48,404 nucleotides of DNA. It comes from Bacteroidales bacterium (GTDB taxonomy: Bacteria; Bacteroidota; Bacteroidia; Bacteroidales; UBA932). Numbering within the stretch: the stretch's first letter is position 1; every line of letters starts with the position of its first letter. The stretch covers positions 1 to 48,404 of the forward strand of contig JAFRZX010000031.1 in assembly GCA_017442315.1 (NCBI GenBank), read 5' to 3'. Made by a program: the position numbers and the translations under genes. The notes under the pieces were generated by a model, which worked only from the letters and a program-made list of their open reading frames with translations, searched no databases and was not told the origin of the DNA. Below, one piece after another: positions 24,970 through 33,352 of this stretch.

Positions 24970-26085
24970 CTACTGGCTTTTGAAGCCAAGGGCAAGCAAT
25001 ATGGCAAAGACGCAGGACACCATAAGTAGAGCGAACGCTTCAATGAAACACCTAAAAATGATACCCTTCCTACCTGTGCCCAATAACTGACGTGTGGCAA
25101 TCTCCTTGATTCTGAATCTAGAGAATGCTATAGTAAGAACTACATAATCAAGTAATGCGACAACTGTGAGGAATATGCACATTATCAAGTATATACCGAA
25201 CAGTTTTCCGCTTCTGATATTTGAGAATGTGAAATATACTCCAGGAGCAGTTTCATCTGAAAGTTTCTTTATATCATCAAACTTACTCAACCTTACTACA
25301 TTGCCTGATGGATCTTCGTCGGACAGGTTTTGAGTCTTTCTGTATTCCTCAGTCAGCTTTCTGGATAAGTCGTCAATATCAGTACCTTCTTTTACACGGA
25401 CAAAACTGATTTCACTTATACGTATCATCCCGGCATAGTTAATCTTCTGCATTTCACGGAAAAGATCAATGCTGATAAATATATCCGGATCATTGAAGAC
25501 TGTTTTTGCATAGGGTTTAAGCACGCCAGTTACTATAAGATTCACATCCACATTACTCATGTCTTTGTAATATCCAGAGTAAGCGTTGGTCTCAAATAAG
25601 TTGATTTCTTTACCGATAGCGTCACCATCAGGGAAAAGTATTCTTGCAATTTCTTCAGACAGTACTACTGAATTCTTGGTGGATAGAGCCATCTGCGGGT
25701 CTCCCTCAGCAAATGGAAAAGCGAAGAAGTCAAAGAAATTCCTGCTGGCGGCGACTGTTGATACATTGATTTCATTGTCTGCATATCTGATGACACTAGC
25801 TCCGGAGATCAGTGCCTTTCCATCATTTCTGGCAAAAAAAGTACACGATTCCTTGATGTCCGGGAACTTCTCATATTGTCCAGGGACTTCATTGAGAGCA
25901 GTTATTTCTTCTGAGCTATAGCATATATGTATATCATCGGTGTTCTTCAGCACATTGTTCACACTCATATCATCCACGATGTATGAACTCAATACAATCA
26001 CAAAGGCCAGTGCAAGACTCAGTCCAACCACCTCAATGATGGCGTACAATTTATTTCTACTAAGGAATCTTAGGTAACTTTTCAT
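24970..26085 (-). pseudogene. N-terminal part of the frameshift-split ABC permease
   Basis: These 371 residues begin normally (MKSYLRFLSRNKLYAIIEVVGLSLALAF, first membrane helix) and contain the MacB-type periplasmic domain and the middle helices, but stop just after AILLALGFKSQ, where intact paralogues continue. The following half lies in the next frame (see 23705-24901). It begins 3 nt after the stop of the permease at 26089-28422, so it belongs to the same transcript. If the shift is real, the product would be a truncated permease lacking the second membrane block. Confidence 0.85.
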
Positions 26086-26088
26086 GGT

Positions 26089-28422
26089 CTATTCTGTTTT
26101 AAGTGCGTTGGCCGGATCTGCATCGGCACTATGCCAGTACTGGATACCGGCTATAATGAGTGTCAGCGTCAGAATCGTGACAAAGGTAAATATGAATGTC
26201 CATACTGACAAGCCGGTGTGCTCCACAAAGCTCTCGAGCCATCTACTGACTGCGTAGTATGCTGTCGGAATAGCTATGACATATGAGACAATACCTATGA
26301 TCACGTATCTCTTCAGTCCGTCCAGTACAAGACCCGCAGTTTCTGCTCCATATACCTTCTTCACAGCAAGATCACGTCTTCTGTACTGTACATCAAGAAG
26401 TACCTGTCCGAAGACTCCGATCAGCGAGAGTGCCGCCGCCAGCAGAGAGAAGATCGAGATGATCTTGCCCTGTTTTATCTCTGATTCGTAAACCTTCTCC
26501 ATCACGTCATCATAGAACTCTACTTCAAAAAGGTATGACGGATCCATTTCATAAAGTATCGCTGAAATCTTCTCAGTCACATCTGTCTTGTCATATCCCT
26601 CCTGAAGTCTGATGTACGTGTAACCGAGTGTTGCAAAGTCCTTTGTAACATATATATAACATATCGGTGCTGTTTCATTTCTTAATGAGTTGATCCTGAC
26701 TTTTCCAGTCTGTCCGATAATGCTTCCCATACTTTCGGTAATCTCTATTCCTCCTAAATCTTTCAGAGTCTGGTTCATTATAGCCTTTCCCACATCTGAC
26801 ACATGGAAGTTGTTTCCTTCAATTACAGGTATTCCCATTACATCCAGGAAGTTATGTGAGCAATAGATTGAGAAGCATCTTACCTGCTCTCCTCCTAGTT
26901 CGAGAGTGAACGTAGAATATGAGTCTGAAAAGCCCATTCCTTCCAATGCAAATGCCACGTCTTCCACCTCAGGAAGCGAACAGAGCCTTTCCTGTAGCCA
27001 CTCTGACTTGAACTGATATTGCTCCGATGATATCTGGACTACAGCTATCCTGTCCTTTTCAAAGCCTGTATCATATCCGGTCATATATTCATTCTGCCTG
27101 TAGACAGTCAATGCAAATATCATCAGGGCAAAAGTAATCGCAAACTGAAGCGCGATCATGACCGTGCGGAATCTTCTTCCTGCTATAGAAAAAGCAAAGT
27201 TGCCTTGCAGTGCAAATGCTGTCGGTAGGGAAGTGACGTAGAAGCTCGGATATAGCCCTGCAACCAGACCTATGACAATCGAAATAGATCCGGTTATCAG
27301 TATAAGTGAGAACTGTGACGTGAAGTCGAATGCCATATCTGATATTCCCTGGGACATCAACCATCTGCTGACAGGAGATATTACTGCAAGAGCAATGGAG
27401 AATGCAGCAAAGCAGAATAATACAGCCTCAAGTATCAGTTCGCCACGAAGCTTGCCGATGGAACTTCCAAGCACTTTTCTTGTGTTGACAGCCTTGACAC
27501 GCATAGGAGCAAGGGAGGTGAAGAATGTAGCATAGTTGATTCCACCTATTAGCATGACGAGTATCGAGATGCAGATAAGCATCCACGCCTGCTTCCTGCT
27601 TCCTGTCTTCCAGATAGTGCTGCCTCCATCTTCAAAGTAAATATCTTCAATTGGGGTCAGTTCTATGTCAGTAAGCCACTCACTGTCTGTATAGTTGTAT
27701 TTGTCATTGAAATTCTGCTCTACAAGTTCCTTGTTGTCAGAAGAATCCAGAAGCACCCAGCAGGCGAAGTTGGCCCCGCCGTAGTTACCTTCATGTAGGG
27801 GCCCTACATGAAGGTAAATATGGTTCCCGATCTGAGAATTCGCAGGGAAGTCCTTGTAAACGGCTCCGACGCTGAATTCTTTTGTTCTTCCTTTTCCGAA
27901 CTGATAGCCTTCATTATGGGTCATGATATGTCCGATAGCGGACTCATCCCCGTATAGTTTTTTCGCAAGTGATTCCGGGATGGCAATCTGCGACAGGTCA
28001 TTTAACGCTTCTGCGCTGCCTTCGATAAACTCTGTTCCGAATACCTTGAAGAAATCGGGATATATGACATTAGTCTTCGATTTGAAGACGAATGCCGGCA
28101 TGCCATCTTCGCGGATGGCGTTGAATATGGTCTCTCCGATGAACGGACAGTCGATTGATCCGGCTATGATGTGCGGTGAAGAACCGATGATATCGTCTGC
28201 ATATCCTCGTGGGATAATATTCTTGAATATGTCGTCATCAGCAGCACCGACCTTGTCGACCCTGTATATGCGTCCCGATGTCGGATGTCCCATGTCAAAC
28301 CCCACCTGATAACTGATCTCAAGCATCAGCACCATGAATGCCGTCAGGGCCAGAGCTAATCCGACAAAGTTCATTATCATCGCTACGCTGTAGCGCCTGA
28401 GGATTGCTATGAAATTCTTCAT
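26089..28422 (-). CDS. FtsX/MacB-type ABC transporter permease
   Basis: This 777-residue protein belongs to the large Bacteroidota FtsX-like permeases. An N-terminal helix (about 10-32) is followed by a periplasmic MacB-type domain (to about 280), three helices (about 280-395), a further helix near 425-445, a second periplasmic domain, and three C-terminal helices. FtsX cytoplasmic-loop motifs appear twice (AVNTRKVLGSSIGKL and LAVKKVYGAETAGLV). The family ending is DPANALKTE. Such permeases pair with a MacB/LolD-like ATPase to push substrates or lipoproteins outward. No ATPase is fused or adjacent; the candidate partner is encoded at 32328. Substrate unknown. Confidence 0.92.
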   Translation of the reverse strand: MKNFIAILRRYSVAMIMNFVGLALALTAFMVLMLEISYQVGFDMGHPTSGRIYRVDKVGAADDDIFKNIIPRGYADDIIGSSPHIIAGSIDCPFIGETIFNAIREDGMPAFVFKSKTNVIYPDFFKVFGTEFIEGSAEALNDLSQIAIPESLAKKLYGDESAIGHIMTHNEGYQFGKGRTKEFSVGAVYKDFPANSQIGNHIYLHVGPLHEGNYGGANFACWVLLDSSDNKELVEQNFNDKYNYTDSEWLTDIELTPIEDIYFEDGGSTIWKTGSRKQAWMLICISILVMLIGGINYATFFTSLAPMRVKAVNTRKVLGSSIGKLRGELILEAVLFCFAAFSIALAVISPVSRWLMSQGISDMAFDFTSQFSLILITGSISIVIGLVAGLYPSFYVTSLPTAFALQGNFAFSIAGRRFRTVMIALQFAITFALMIFALTVYRQNEYMTGYDTGFEKDRIAVVQISSEQYQFKSEWLQERLCSLPEVEDVAFALEGMGFSDSYSTFTLELGGEQVRCFSIYCSHNFLDVMGIPVIEGNNFHVSDVGKAIMNQTLKDLGGIEITESMGSIIGQTGKVRINSLRNETAPICYIYVTKDFATLGYTYIRLQEGYDKTDVTEKISAILYEMDPSYLFEVEFYDDVMEKVYESEIKQGKIISIFSLLAAALSLIGVFGQVLLDVQYRRRDLAVKKVYGAETAGLVLDGLKRYVIIGIVSYVIAIPTAYYAVSRWLESFVEHTGLSVWTFIFTFVTILTLTLIIAGIQYWHSADADPANALKTE

Positions 28423-28457
28423 TATATATAATTATAGTTTTATCTATATCTGTTAAA

Positions 28458-28791
28458 GATCCTTCACTTCACTCAGGATGACATTCCGGATCATCATGCC
28501 CGGCCTATACCGTCATGCCTGGCCTTTTCCGTCATGCCCGGCCTGACCGGGCATCTGTTTCAACGTCGTGGTCGTCAGATCCCTGCCCGATCCCTCCGTC
28601 ATGCCCGGCCTTTTTCCCCGTCATGCCCGGCCTGACCGGGCATCTGTTTCAACGTCGTGGTCGTCAGATCCCTGCCCGATCCCTCCGTCATGCCCGGCCT
28701 TTTTCGTCATGCCCGGCCTTTTTCCGTCATGCCCGTCCTTTTCCGTCATGCCCGGCTTTTTCCGTCATGCCCGGCTTGACCGGGCATCTAT
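28458..28791. repeat. Palindromic repeat array A
   Basis: This gap between the permease start and the orphan gene at 28929 is filled with repeats. It opens with GATCCTTCACTTCACTCAGGATGAC (28458-28482 as a stem-loop variant). Then come units beginning GTCATGCC at 28512, 28531, 28598, 28620, 28687, 28706, 28726, 28745 and 28764. Three are complete palindromes (stem ATGCCCGG/CCGGGCAT around CCTGA or CTTGA, at 28531, 28620 and 28764); the others are 19-20-nt half-elements ending in a T run. An 86-nt segment at 28531 is repeated exactly with an 89-nt period. Confidence 0.9.
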
Positions 28792-28912
28792 ACTGAAAAC
28801 AAAAATGGACTATGATTTGCTAATTGAGATGAAATAACTATCTTTGCAGAGAAAGATGTGAGTTGCATATAGGCGCGATAACATCAAGCTCCGCAGCCGT
28901 CTGGTTATACGA

Positions 28913-28936
28913 GGCCGTAAGTGAATGCTTACGGCC
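28913..28936 (-). terminator. Hairpin at the 3' end of the orphan gene
   Basis: A perfect 9-bp stem, GGCCGTAAG (28913-28921) with CTTACGGCC (28928-28936), has a 6-nt loop. It overlaps the stop codon of the gene at 28929. There is no T run behind it on the minus strand, so it may be a stabilising hairpin and not a true terminator. Confidence 0.45.
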
Positions 28937-29408
28937 TTAGTATTTCAAGTTTGCTCTCAATCTCTTTTCTTGTCTGATATCTTGCATTCACCCTGACTGC
29001 TTTCCCATAATATACGACATAGCAGTCAGTTATCAGATTTGAAATGAAATCAGCCTTTCTTCTCGATATATACTTTGATAATTCAAATGTGTCAAGATGA
29101 TGTACGTTCTCATCCAGATCGATTACTACAATCTTACACCCTTGCTTCTTTGCTGATTTGAATCCGGCAGTCACCCCTCTTTCGCTCATAATGCCTTTTC
29201 TGTCGCCAAGTTCTTCGCAGATCGTATATTCCGGATTCTTGTGGCCGAATGCATATGTATGTGAGTTTATGCGTATACTTACCTCTTCATATGAACAAAG
29301 GATTGCCCTGGCTGCACGGATATTGCTGCCTAATTCACTTTTATCGGCTTTTACACTGATCAAGAGACGCTCCCCGAACTCCTCATCCAACAAATATTCT
29401 GTCCCCAT
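28929..29408 (-). CDS. Orphan protein, possible BECR/CdiA-CT-like RNase domain
   Basis: The frame is open to 29471, but a promoter (29435-29466) lies inside its first 21 codons, so the start is placed at 29408 (MGTEYLLDEEF), giving 159 residues. The C-terminal 100 residues resemble the layout of CdiA C-terminal tRNase / BECR-fold nuclease domains seen in phage and conjugative elements: GHKNPEYTI, a short acidic strand, GFKSAKKQGCKIVVIDL, a helical stretch and a final strand CYVVYYGKAVRV. The similarity is by pattern only and is weak. There is no signal peptide, no adjacent immunity-like gene. It interrupts the permease cluster and is enclosed by two repeat arrays. Confidence 0.5.
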   Translation of the reverse strand: MGTEYLLDEEFGERLLISVKADKSELGSNIRAARAILCSYEEVSIRINSHTYAFGHKNPEYTICEELGDRKGIMSERGVTAGFKSAKKQGCKIVVIDLDENVHHLDTFELSKYISRRKADFISNLITDCYVVYYGKAVRVNARYQTRKEIESKLEILRP

Positions 29409-29434
29409 AATTACCACGAACAAATCGTTGATGG

Positions 29435-29466
29435 CAAAGGTATGAAAGCATCTGCTTAAAAGCAAA
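29435..29466 (-). promoter_or_regulatory. Bacteroidota promoter of the orphan gene
   Basis: On the minus strand TTTG (29466-29463) is separated by 20 nt from TACCTTTG (29442-29435), a full match to the -33/-7 consensus. The predicted start, near 29428, lies about 20 nt before the ATG at 29408, which fixes the translation start. Confidence 0.65.
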
Positions 29467-29501
29467 TCCATTCTGTTTTCAGTATGTCAAAGAACTATAC
29501 C

Positions 29502-29589
29502 GTCATGCCCGGCCTTTTTTCCGTCATGCCCGGCCTTTTTTCCGTCATGCCCGGCCTTTTTCCGTCATGCCCGGCCTGACCGGGCATCT
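29502..29589. repeat. Palindromic repeat array B
   Basis: Three half-elements (GTCATGCCCGGCCTTTTT type, starting 29502, 29523 and 29544; period 20-21) precede one complete palindrome at 29564-29589 (ATGCCCGG-CCTGA-CCGGGCAT). The end of the palindrome touches the TAG stop codon of the permease gene at 29588, so in its mRNA the stem-loop would form directly after the stop. Confidence 0.9.
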
Positions 29590-32008
29590 ATTCACTCTTC
29601 AACGCATCTGCCGGATCAGCGGTTGCAGCTTTCCAGCTTCTGATGACCACCACGCCGATGGTTACTGCAAGCACAGCCACGAGCGCTAGGGCGAACACCC
29701 ACCAGTACATAGGGCAGCGGTGTGCGAATGTGGCAAGGTATCTGTCCACGATGACCCAGCTGATCGGAGCGGCAACTGCGAAGCATATGAGTACGATCTT
29801 CACAAACCTGCTGCAGAACATCGCAAGGATCTCACCTACGGTTGCACCATTGACTCTGCGCAGAGCGATCTCCCTGCGGCGGTACTGGGTCTCGAACATC
29901 ACCAGACCGAACACTCCCATAAGCGAGATGATGATGGCCACGAGGGTGAATAGGCTGATGAGTTCGGAAAGAGCCTTTTCCTTCTGGTAGGTCGCATTGA
30001 TGTTGTCGTCAAAGAAACGAATTGACCACGCTTCGGGAACTGTCTCTGGAGACCATTCGCTCAGCACTTTCCCTATATGTTTCATGACAGTAGGGATGTC
30101 AGCTTTGGCTGTGAGTCTGATAAAGGCGGTGTTTGGGTAATACCAGCCGTCTTTTCCGAACACGAACAGTGCAAACGGTGACACTTCATCCTTGAGGGTC
30201 GTAAAGCTGAAATCCTTGCAGAAACCGGCAATCTCGGCGTCTTCCTTATGCCCGTTGACCTTATCTTCAAGCGTGAATCCGTATTTATTGCGGGCAGTTT
30301 CGTTGAATATGAAGACTCCGTGTTCGGTGTTCTCATCTTCCGGCAGGAATGTTCTTCCTTCCGTGATCTGTATCCCCATGAATTCGGGAAAGTCATATGC
30401 TACCGGATAACACTGGAAGTTGATCAGGTTGCCTTTCCAGTCGCGTCCCCAGCCCATTCTTTCGGAAGCAAGAAGGTCTCCAGCAGCCCAGGTCACATCA
30501 GCGATCTGAGGATTGCTCTTGAGCCTTTCCTCTACAGCTTCCACATTGTCTCCTATGGTGTGGTTGGTGTGAACATAGAGCAGATGCTCTTTCTCAAATC
30601 CCATGTCGAAATTGACCATATATCTCCGCTGAAGATAGATGAATGACGAACATATTATCAGGACGGCGGATATTATGAACTGTATTCCGATCAAGGTATA
30701 TCTCAGTTTCTGTCCTGTTACGGTAGCGCTGAAAGAACCTTTCAATACAAGTGCTGGCTCGAAGGACGTAATGTAGAAGGCAGGATAAAGGCTGGAGATA
30801 ATGGCGATTGCTAATGCTATGACGCAAGTCCAGACAGCTGTACCGATATTTGCTCCGAATCCGGGATCAGCGCTGATGAGGTGTGTAAGGTGACTCATGT
30901 TGAACATCTGGACCAGTGCGATGGCCAGAATCAGTGCTGACGTGATGAGGACAGTGCTCTCGGAAATAGTATCGGCAACGAGCTTACGACGTGTGCATCC
31001 GAGCACTTTCTTTGTGTTGACGGCTCTTATGTGTTCGGGGATCTGTGCAAAGAAGAAATTTATATAGTTTATAAAAGCGATGCCGACTATCAGAATGGCC
31101 ACTATAAGAAGGATTATGCTAGTGGTCCTGTTGCCGGACCGGATTGAGTTAGTTGCCACTTCATCTGTGAAATACAGACTTTCCAATGATATGAATTTTG
31201 CGTCCGCCATGTCAAGAAGCCTGTTCATGGCAGAGTCGAACTCTTCCTGGAGCATTCCCATTTCTTCTGCAGGAGGCATTTGTCCGAAATATTTATCCTG
31301 GAAATATTCGCGTACCCTTGGTGAAAGTTCCTCTTCCATCTGACTGATCATAGATGGATCGTACACCTTTATGAAGTAGTTGAAACTCCATTCGGAGAAA
31401 TTTTCTATACTTCCGTTGCCGAGGTTCCAGATGAGATCGATGTCGCTGAAATGCGAGTTTTTAGGCAAATCCTTGAATATTGCCTTTATCGTGTGTACGC
31501 TATGGCCGTTTTCCAGGCTCATTCCGACTTCGAGACCATATTTTTCAGCAGCCGTCTCGCTGATAGCAAAGGTGCTGAAATCCTGCAGGTCGTCCAGAGA
31601 TCCGCTTACAGTCTCTATGCCCAGTGCCTGACAAGCTGTACCGCTCATGGAGGTCATTCCGAAGAAGTCTATGTCTTTCCTCTGCTCGTCATCTGTAAGC
31701 CAGTATCGGCTGCTTTCTGTGTTCGAGATGTTCATGATCCCGCCATACTCTATGTTGGGAGATGTCTCAATGATCAGCTCTGCCAGCGGCCTGTTGAACA
31801 CAAGTGTTCTTTCTCCAATGCCAACGAAGTCTCCTGAAGTGATTACGAACACTTTCTCCGAATCCTTGATGCCCTTGTTGAAGTTCAGGTCGTAATTCAC
31901 CTGAACGAGAATGATGTAGAATGCTGCAAACGCCACAGCCATGCCCAGCACATTGAGTATGCCTGACATTGCCGAGCTGCCGCGTCTGAATATGTTGAAT
32001 GATGCCAT
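29588..32008 (-). CDS. FtsX/MacB-type ABC transporter permease
   Basis: This 806-residue protein is a paralogue of those at 26089 and 33351. It has an N-terminal helix (about 17-37), a periplasmic domain to about 290, three helices (about 295-420), helix near 440-460 (LIGIQFIISAVLIICSSFIYL), second periplasmic domain, and three final helices. The paired FtsX loops read AVNTKKVLGCTRRKL and IALRRVNGATVGEIL; the C-terminus is DPADALKSE. It probably forms a pump with the ATPase at 32328. It lies 319 nt downstream of that gene, the gap being filled with repeats. Confidence 0.92.
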   Translation of the reverse strand: MASFNIFRRGSSAMSGILNVLGMAVAFAAFYIILVQVNYDLNFNKGIKDSEKVFVITSGDFVGIGERTLVFNRPLAELIIETSPNIEYGGIMNISNTESSRYWLTDDEQRKDIDFFGMTSMSGTACQALGIETVSGSLDDLQDFSTFAISETAAEKYGLEVGMSLENGHSVHTIKAIFKDLPKNSHFSDIDLIWNLGNGSIENFSEWSFNYFIKVYDPSMISQMEEELSPRVREYFQDKYFGQMPPAEEMGMLQEEFDSAMNRLLDMADAKFISLESLYFTDEVATNSIRSGNRTTSIILLIVAILIVGIAFINYINFFFAQIPEHIRAVNTKKVLGCTRRKLVADTISESTVLITSALILAIALVQMFNMSHLTHLISADPGFGANIGTAVWTCVIALAIAIISSLYPAFYITSFEPALVLKGSFSATVTGQKLRYTLIGIQFIISAVLIICSSFIYLQRRYMVNFDMGFEKEHLLYVHTNHTIGDNVEAVEERLKSNPQIADVTWAAGDLLASERMGWGRDWKGNLINFQCYPVAYDFPEFMGIQITEGRTFLPEDENTEHGVFIFNETARNKYGFTLEDKVNGHKEDAEIAGFCKDFSFTTLKDEVSPFALFVFGKDGWYYPNTAFIRLTAKADIPTVMKHIGKVLSEWSPETVPEAWSIRFFDDNINATYQKEKALSELISLFTLVAIIISLMGVFGLVMFETQYRRREIALRRVNGATVGEILAMFCSRFVKIVLICFAVAAPISWVIVDRYLATFAHRCPMYWWVFALALVAVLAVTIGVVVIRSWKAATADPADALKSE

Positions 32009-32056
32009 TGTTTGTTGTTATTGGGTTGTTTCGTATCTATCTGTTCGTCTTTCCCC

Positions 32057-32325
32057 GTCATGCCCGGCCTTTTTCTGTCATGCCCGACCTTTCCCCGTCA
32101 TGCCCGACCTTTTTCTGTCATGCCCGACCTTTTCCGTCATGCCCGGCCTTTTCCGTCGTGCCTGGCCTATACCGTCATGCCCGGCCTTTTTCCGTCATGC
32201 CCGGCCTATACCGTCATGCCCGGCTTGACCGGGCATCTGTTTCAATGTCGTGGTCGTCAGATCCCCGGTCAGGCCGGGGATGATGTATGAAGTCACGGGG
32301 ATGATGTATGAAGTCACGGGGATGA
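32057..32325. repeat. Palindromic repeat array C
   Basis: Nine units begin at 32057, 32077, 32097, 32117, 32136, 32155, 32174, 32194 and 32213 (period 19-20). The first eight are half-elements with small variations (GCCCGACC, GCCTGGCC). The last (32213-32238) is complete, ATGCCCGG-CTTGA-CCGGGCAT. After a spacer, an inverse-oriented palindrome with a different stem (ATCCCCGG/CCGGGGAT) lies at 32260-32284. Then a 21-nt unit, GATGATGTATGAAGTCACGGG, occurs twice. The array ends 2-3 nt from the ATPase stop codon at 32328. Confidence 0.9.
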
Positions 32326-32327
32326 CG

Positions 32328-33008
32328 TTACAGTTCATTCTTTACATCACTGACGATCTCACCGTCAAAGAGATTTATGGTACGCTGGGCAACAGCCGCA
32401 TCCTTCTGCGAGTGAGTCACCATCACGATTGTCGTACCTTCTGCGTTGAGTTCGCTCAGAAGTTCCATCACCTCCTTGCCGTTCTTCGAGTCGAGATTAC
32501 CCGTAGGCTCGTCGGCGAGAATCAGTTTAGGGTTGGAAACGACTGCGCGGGCGATGGCCACACGCTGCTGCTGACCGCCGGAGAGCTGCTGAGGGAAGTG
32601 CTGCGCGCGGTGGCTGATGTTCATCCTTTTGAGAATCTCGTTCACACGCTGCTTGCGTTCGGATGCGCTTATGTTCAGGTAGCGAAGAGGAAGTTCCACA
32701 TTTTCGAACACATTGAGTTCGTCGATAAGATTGAAACTTTGGAACACGAAGCCGATGTTGCCCTTGCGGAACTTGGTACGGTCCTTTTCCTTGAGTTTTG
32801 CAACTTCATGACCGAGAAGCATATAGCTTCCTTCTGTAGGGTTGTCAAGGAGTCCGAGAATGTTCAGTAGAGTTGATTTTCCGCATCCTGAAGGACCCAT
32901 TATGGCCACGAATTCACCGTCCTTGATCTCGAATGAAACCTGATTGAGTGCTGTTGTCTCGATTTCCTCTGTACGGAATACTTTGCTGAGGTTAGTTACT
33001 GTAATCAT
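32328..33008 (-). CDS. ABC transporter ATP-binding protein (MacB/LolD type)
   Basis: This 226-residue ATPase carries Walker [10 protein letters not shown] (38-46), Q-loop Gln 90, signature LSGGQQQR (142-149), Walker B LILADE (162-167), and D-loop GNLD, with the H-loop His in VMVTHSQ. The type (LolD/MacB/FtsE) works with FtsX-like permeases, and this is the only ABC ATPase in the cluster, so it presumably serves the four permeases around it (inference). The 342-nt region upstream holds a TGGCAC element and dyad array identical in layout to that before tolC, so it probably has its own regulated promoter. Confidence 0.95.
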   Translation of the reverse strand: MITVTNLSKVFRTEEIETTALNQVSFEIKDGEFVAIMGPSGCGKSTLLNILGLLDNPTEGSYMLLGHEVAKLKEKDRTKFRKGNIGFVFQSFNLIDELNVFENVELPLRYLNISASERKQRVNEILKRMNISHRAQHFPQQLSGGQQQRVAIARAVVSNPKLILADEPTGNLDSKNGKEVMELLSELNAEGTTIVMVTHSQKDAAVAQRTINLFDGEIVSDVKNEL

Positions 33009-33066
33009 CTTAGTATCATTTAATCGTTAATATTCTGTATAGTTTACAAAGTAATATATCAGTATT

Positions 33067-33153
33067 GTGCCAAAGTGGATAATTGTCTAATGTCTAGTGT
33101 TTTATGTATTTGGTGTATGCGTGTAGTGTAAAGAAATTTTACAGAAGTGTAAA
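33067..33153 (-). promoter_or_regulatory. Putative sigma-54 promoter and enhancer of the ABC ATPase gene
   Basis: On the minus strand TGGCAC (33072-33067) matches the -24 element of RpoN promoters; the -12 element is poor (TGATA instead of TTGCA). Exactly 50 nt upstream lies a dyad array at 33123-33153: GTAG, TGTAAA-N5-TTTACA (perfect palindrome) and a third half-site GTGTAAA 21 nt from the first. The same arrangement with the same 50-nt gap precedes tolC. The likely binder is the NtrC-like regulator encoded at 20075. The repeat array starts immediately after the last base of the enhancer. Confidence 0.6.
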
Positions 33154-33352
33154 GATCCCCGATCAAGTCGGGGATGACCTGCTGATCAAGTTGTGGATGA
33201 CTGCCCCGTCAATCAGGTAGGGGATGACGTTTGGGATGAGATCCCCGATCAAGTCGGGGATGACTTGCTGATCAAGTTGTGGATGACCACCCTGTCCCGT
33301 CATTGTCGGCTTGACCGCCCTGTCCCGTCATTGCCGGCTTGACCGGCAATCT
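33154..33352. repeat. Palindromic repeat array D
   Basis: Two complete elements with stem ATCCCCGA/TCGGGGAT (33154-33178 and 33240-33264, minus orientation) alternate with degenerate half-elements (GATCAAGTTGTGGATGAC type). They are followed by two plus-oriented elements: a decayed one at about 33299 and a complete one at 33327-33351 with a third stem, ATTGCCGG/CCGGCAAT around CTTGA. The last touches the TAG stop of the permease at 33351. Confidence 0.88.

Noticed and set aside
24970-24990. Programmed -1 ribosomal frameshift joining the two permease halves
   Set aside because: The sequence TTC AAA AGC does not allow both tRNAs to re-pair after slipping, and no strong downstream hairpin was seen; a deletion or read error is simpler.
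28515-28837. Open frames on the plus strand encoding peptides such as PGLFRHARPDRASV repeated
   Set aside because: They are translations of the GTCATGCCCGG repeat array in several frames; the open reading is a by-product of repeat period and composition.
28861-28928. tRNA or attachment-site remnant between array A and the orphan gene
   Set aside because: No cloverleaf could be drawn; only the 9-bp hairpin at 28913-28936 is present.
28494-32238. Could the 19-21-nt tandem units be a CRISPR array?
   Set aside because: There are no unique spacers of 26-40 nt, units are directly adjacent, and no cas genes are in the window.
31999-32290. Three overlapping plus-strand frames of about 92-95 codons over array C
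   Set aside because: Same cause: repeat-derived, with parts antisense to the permease gene.
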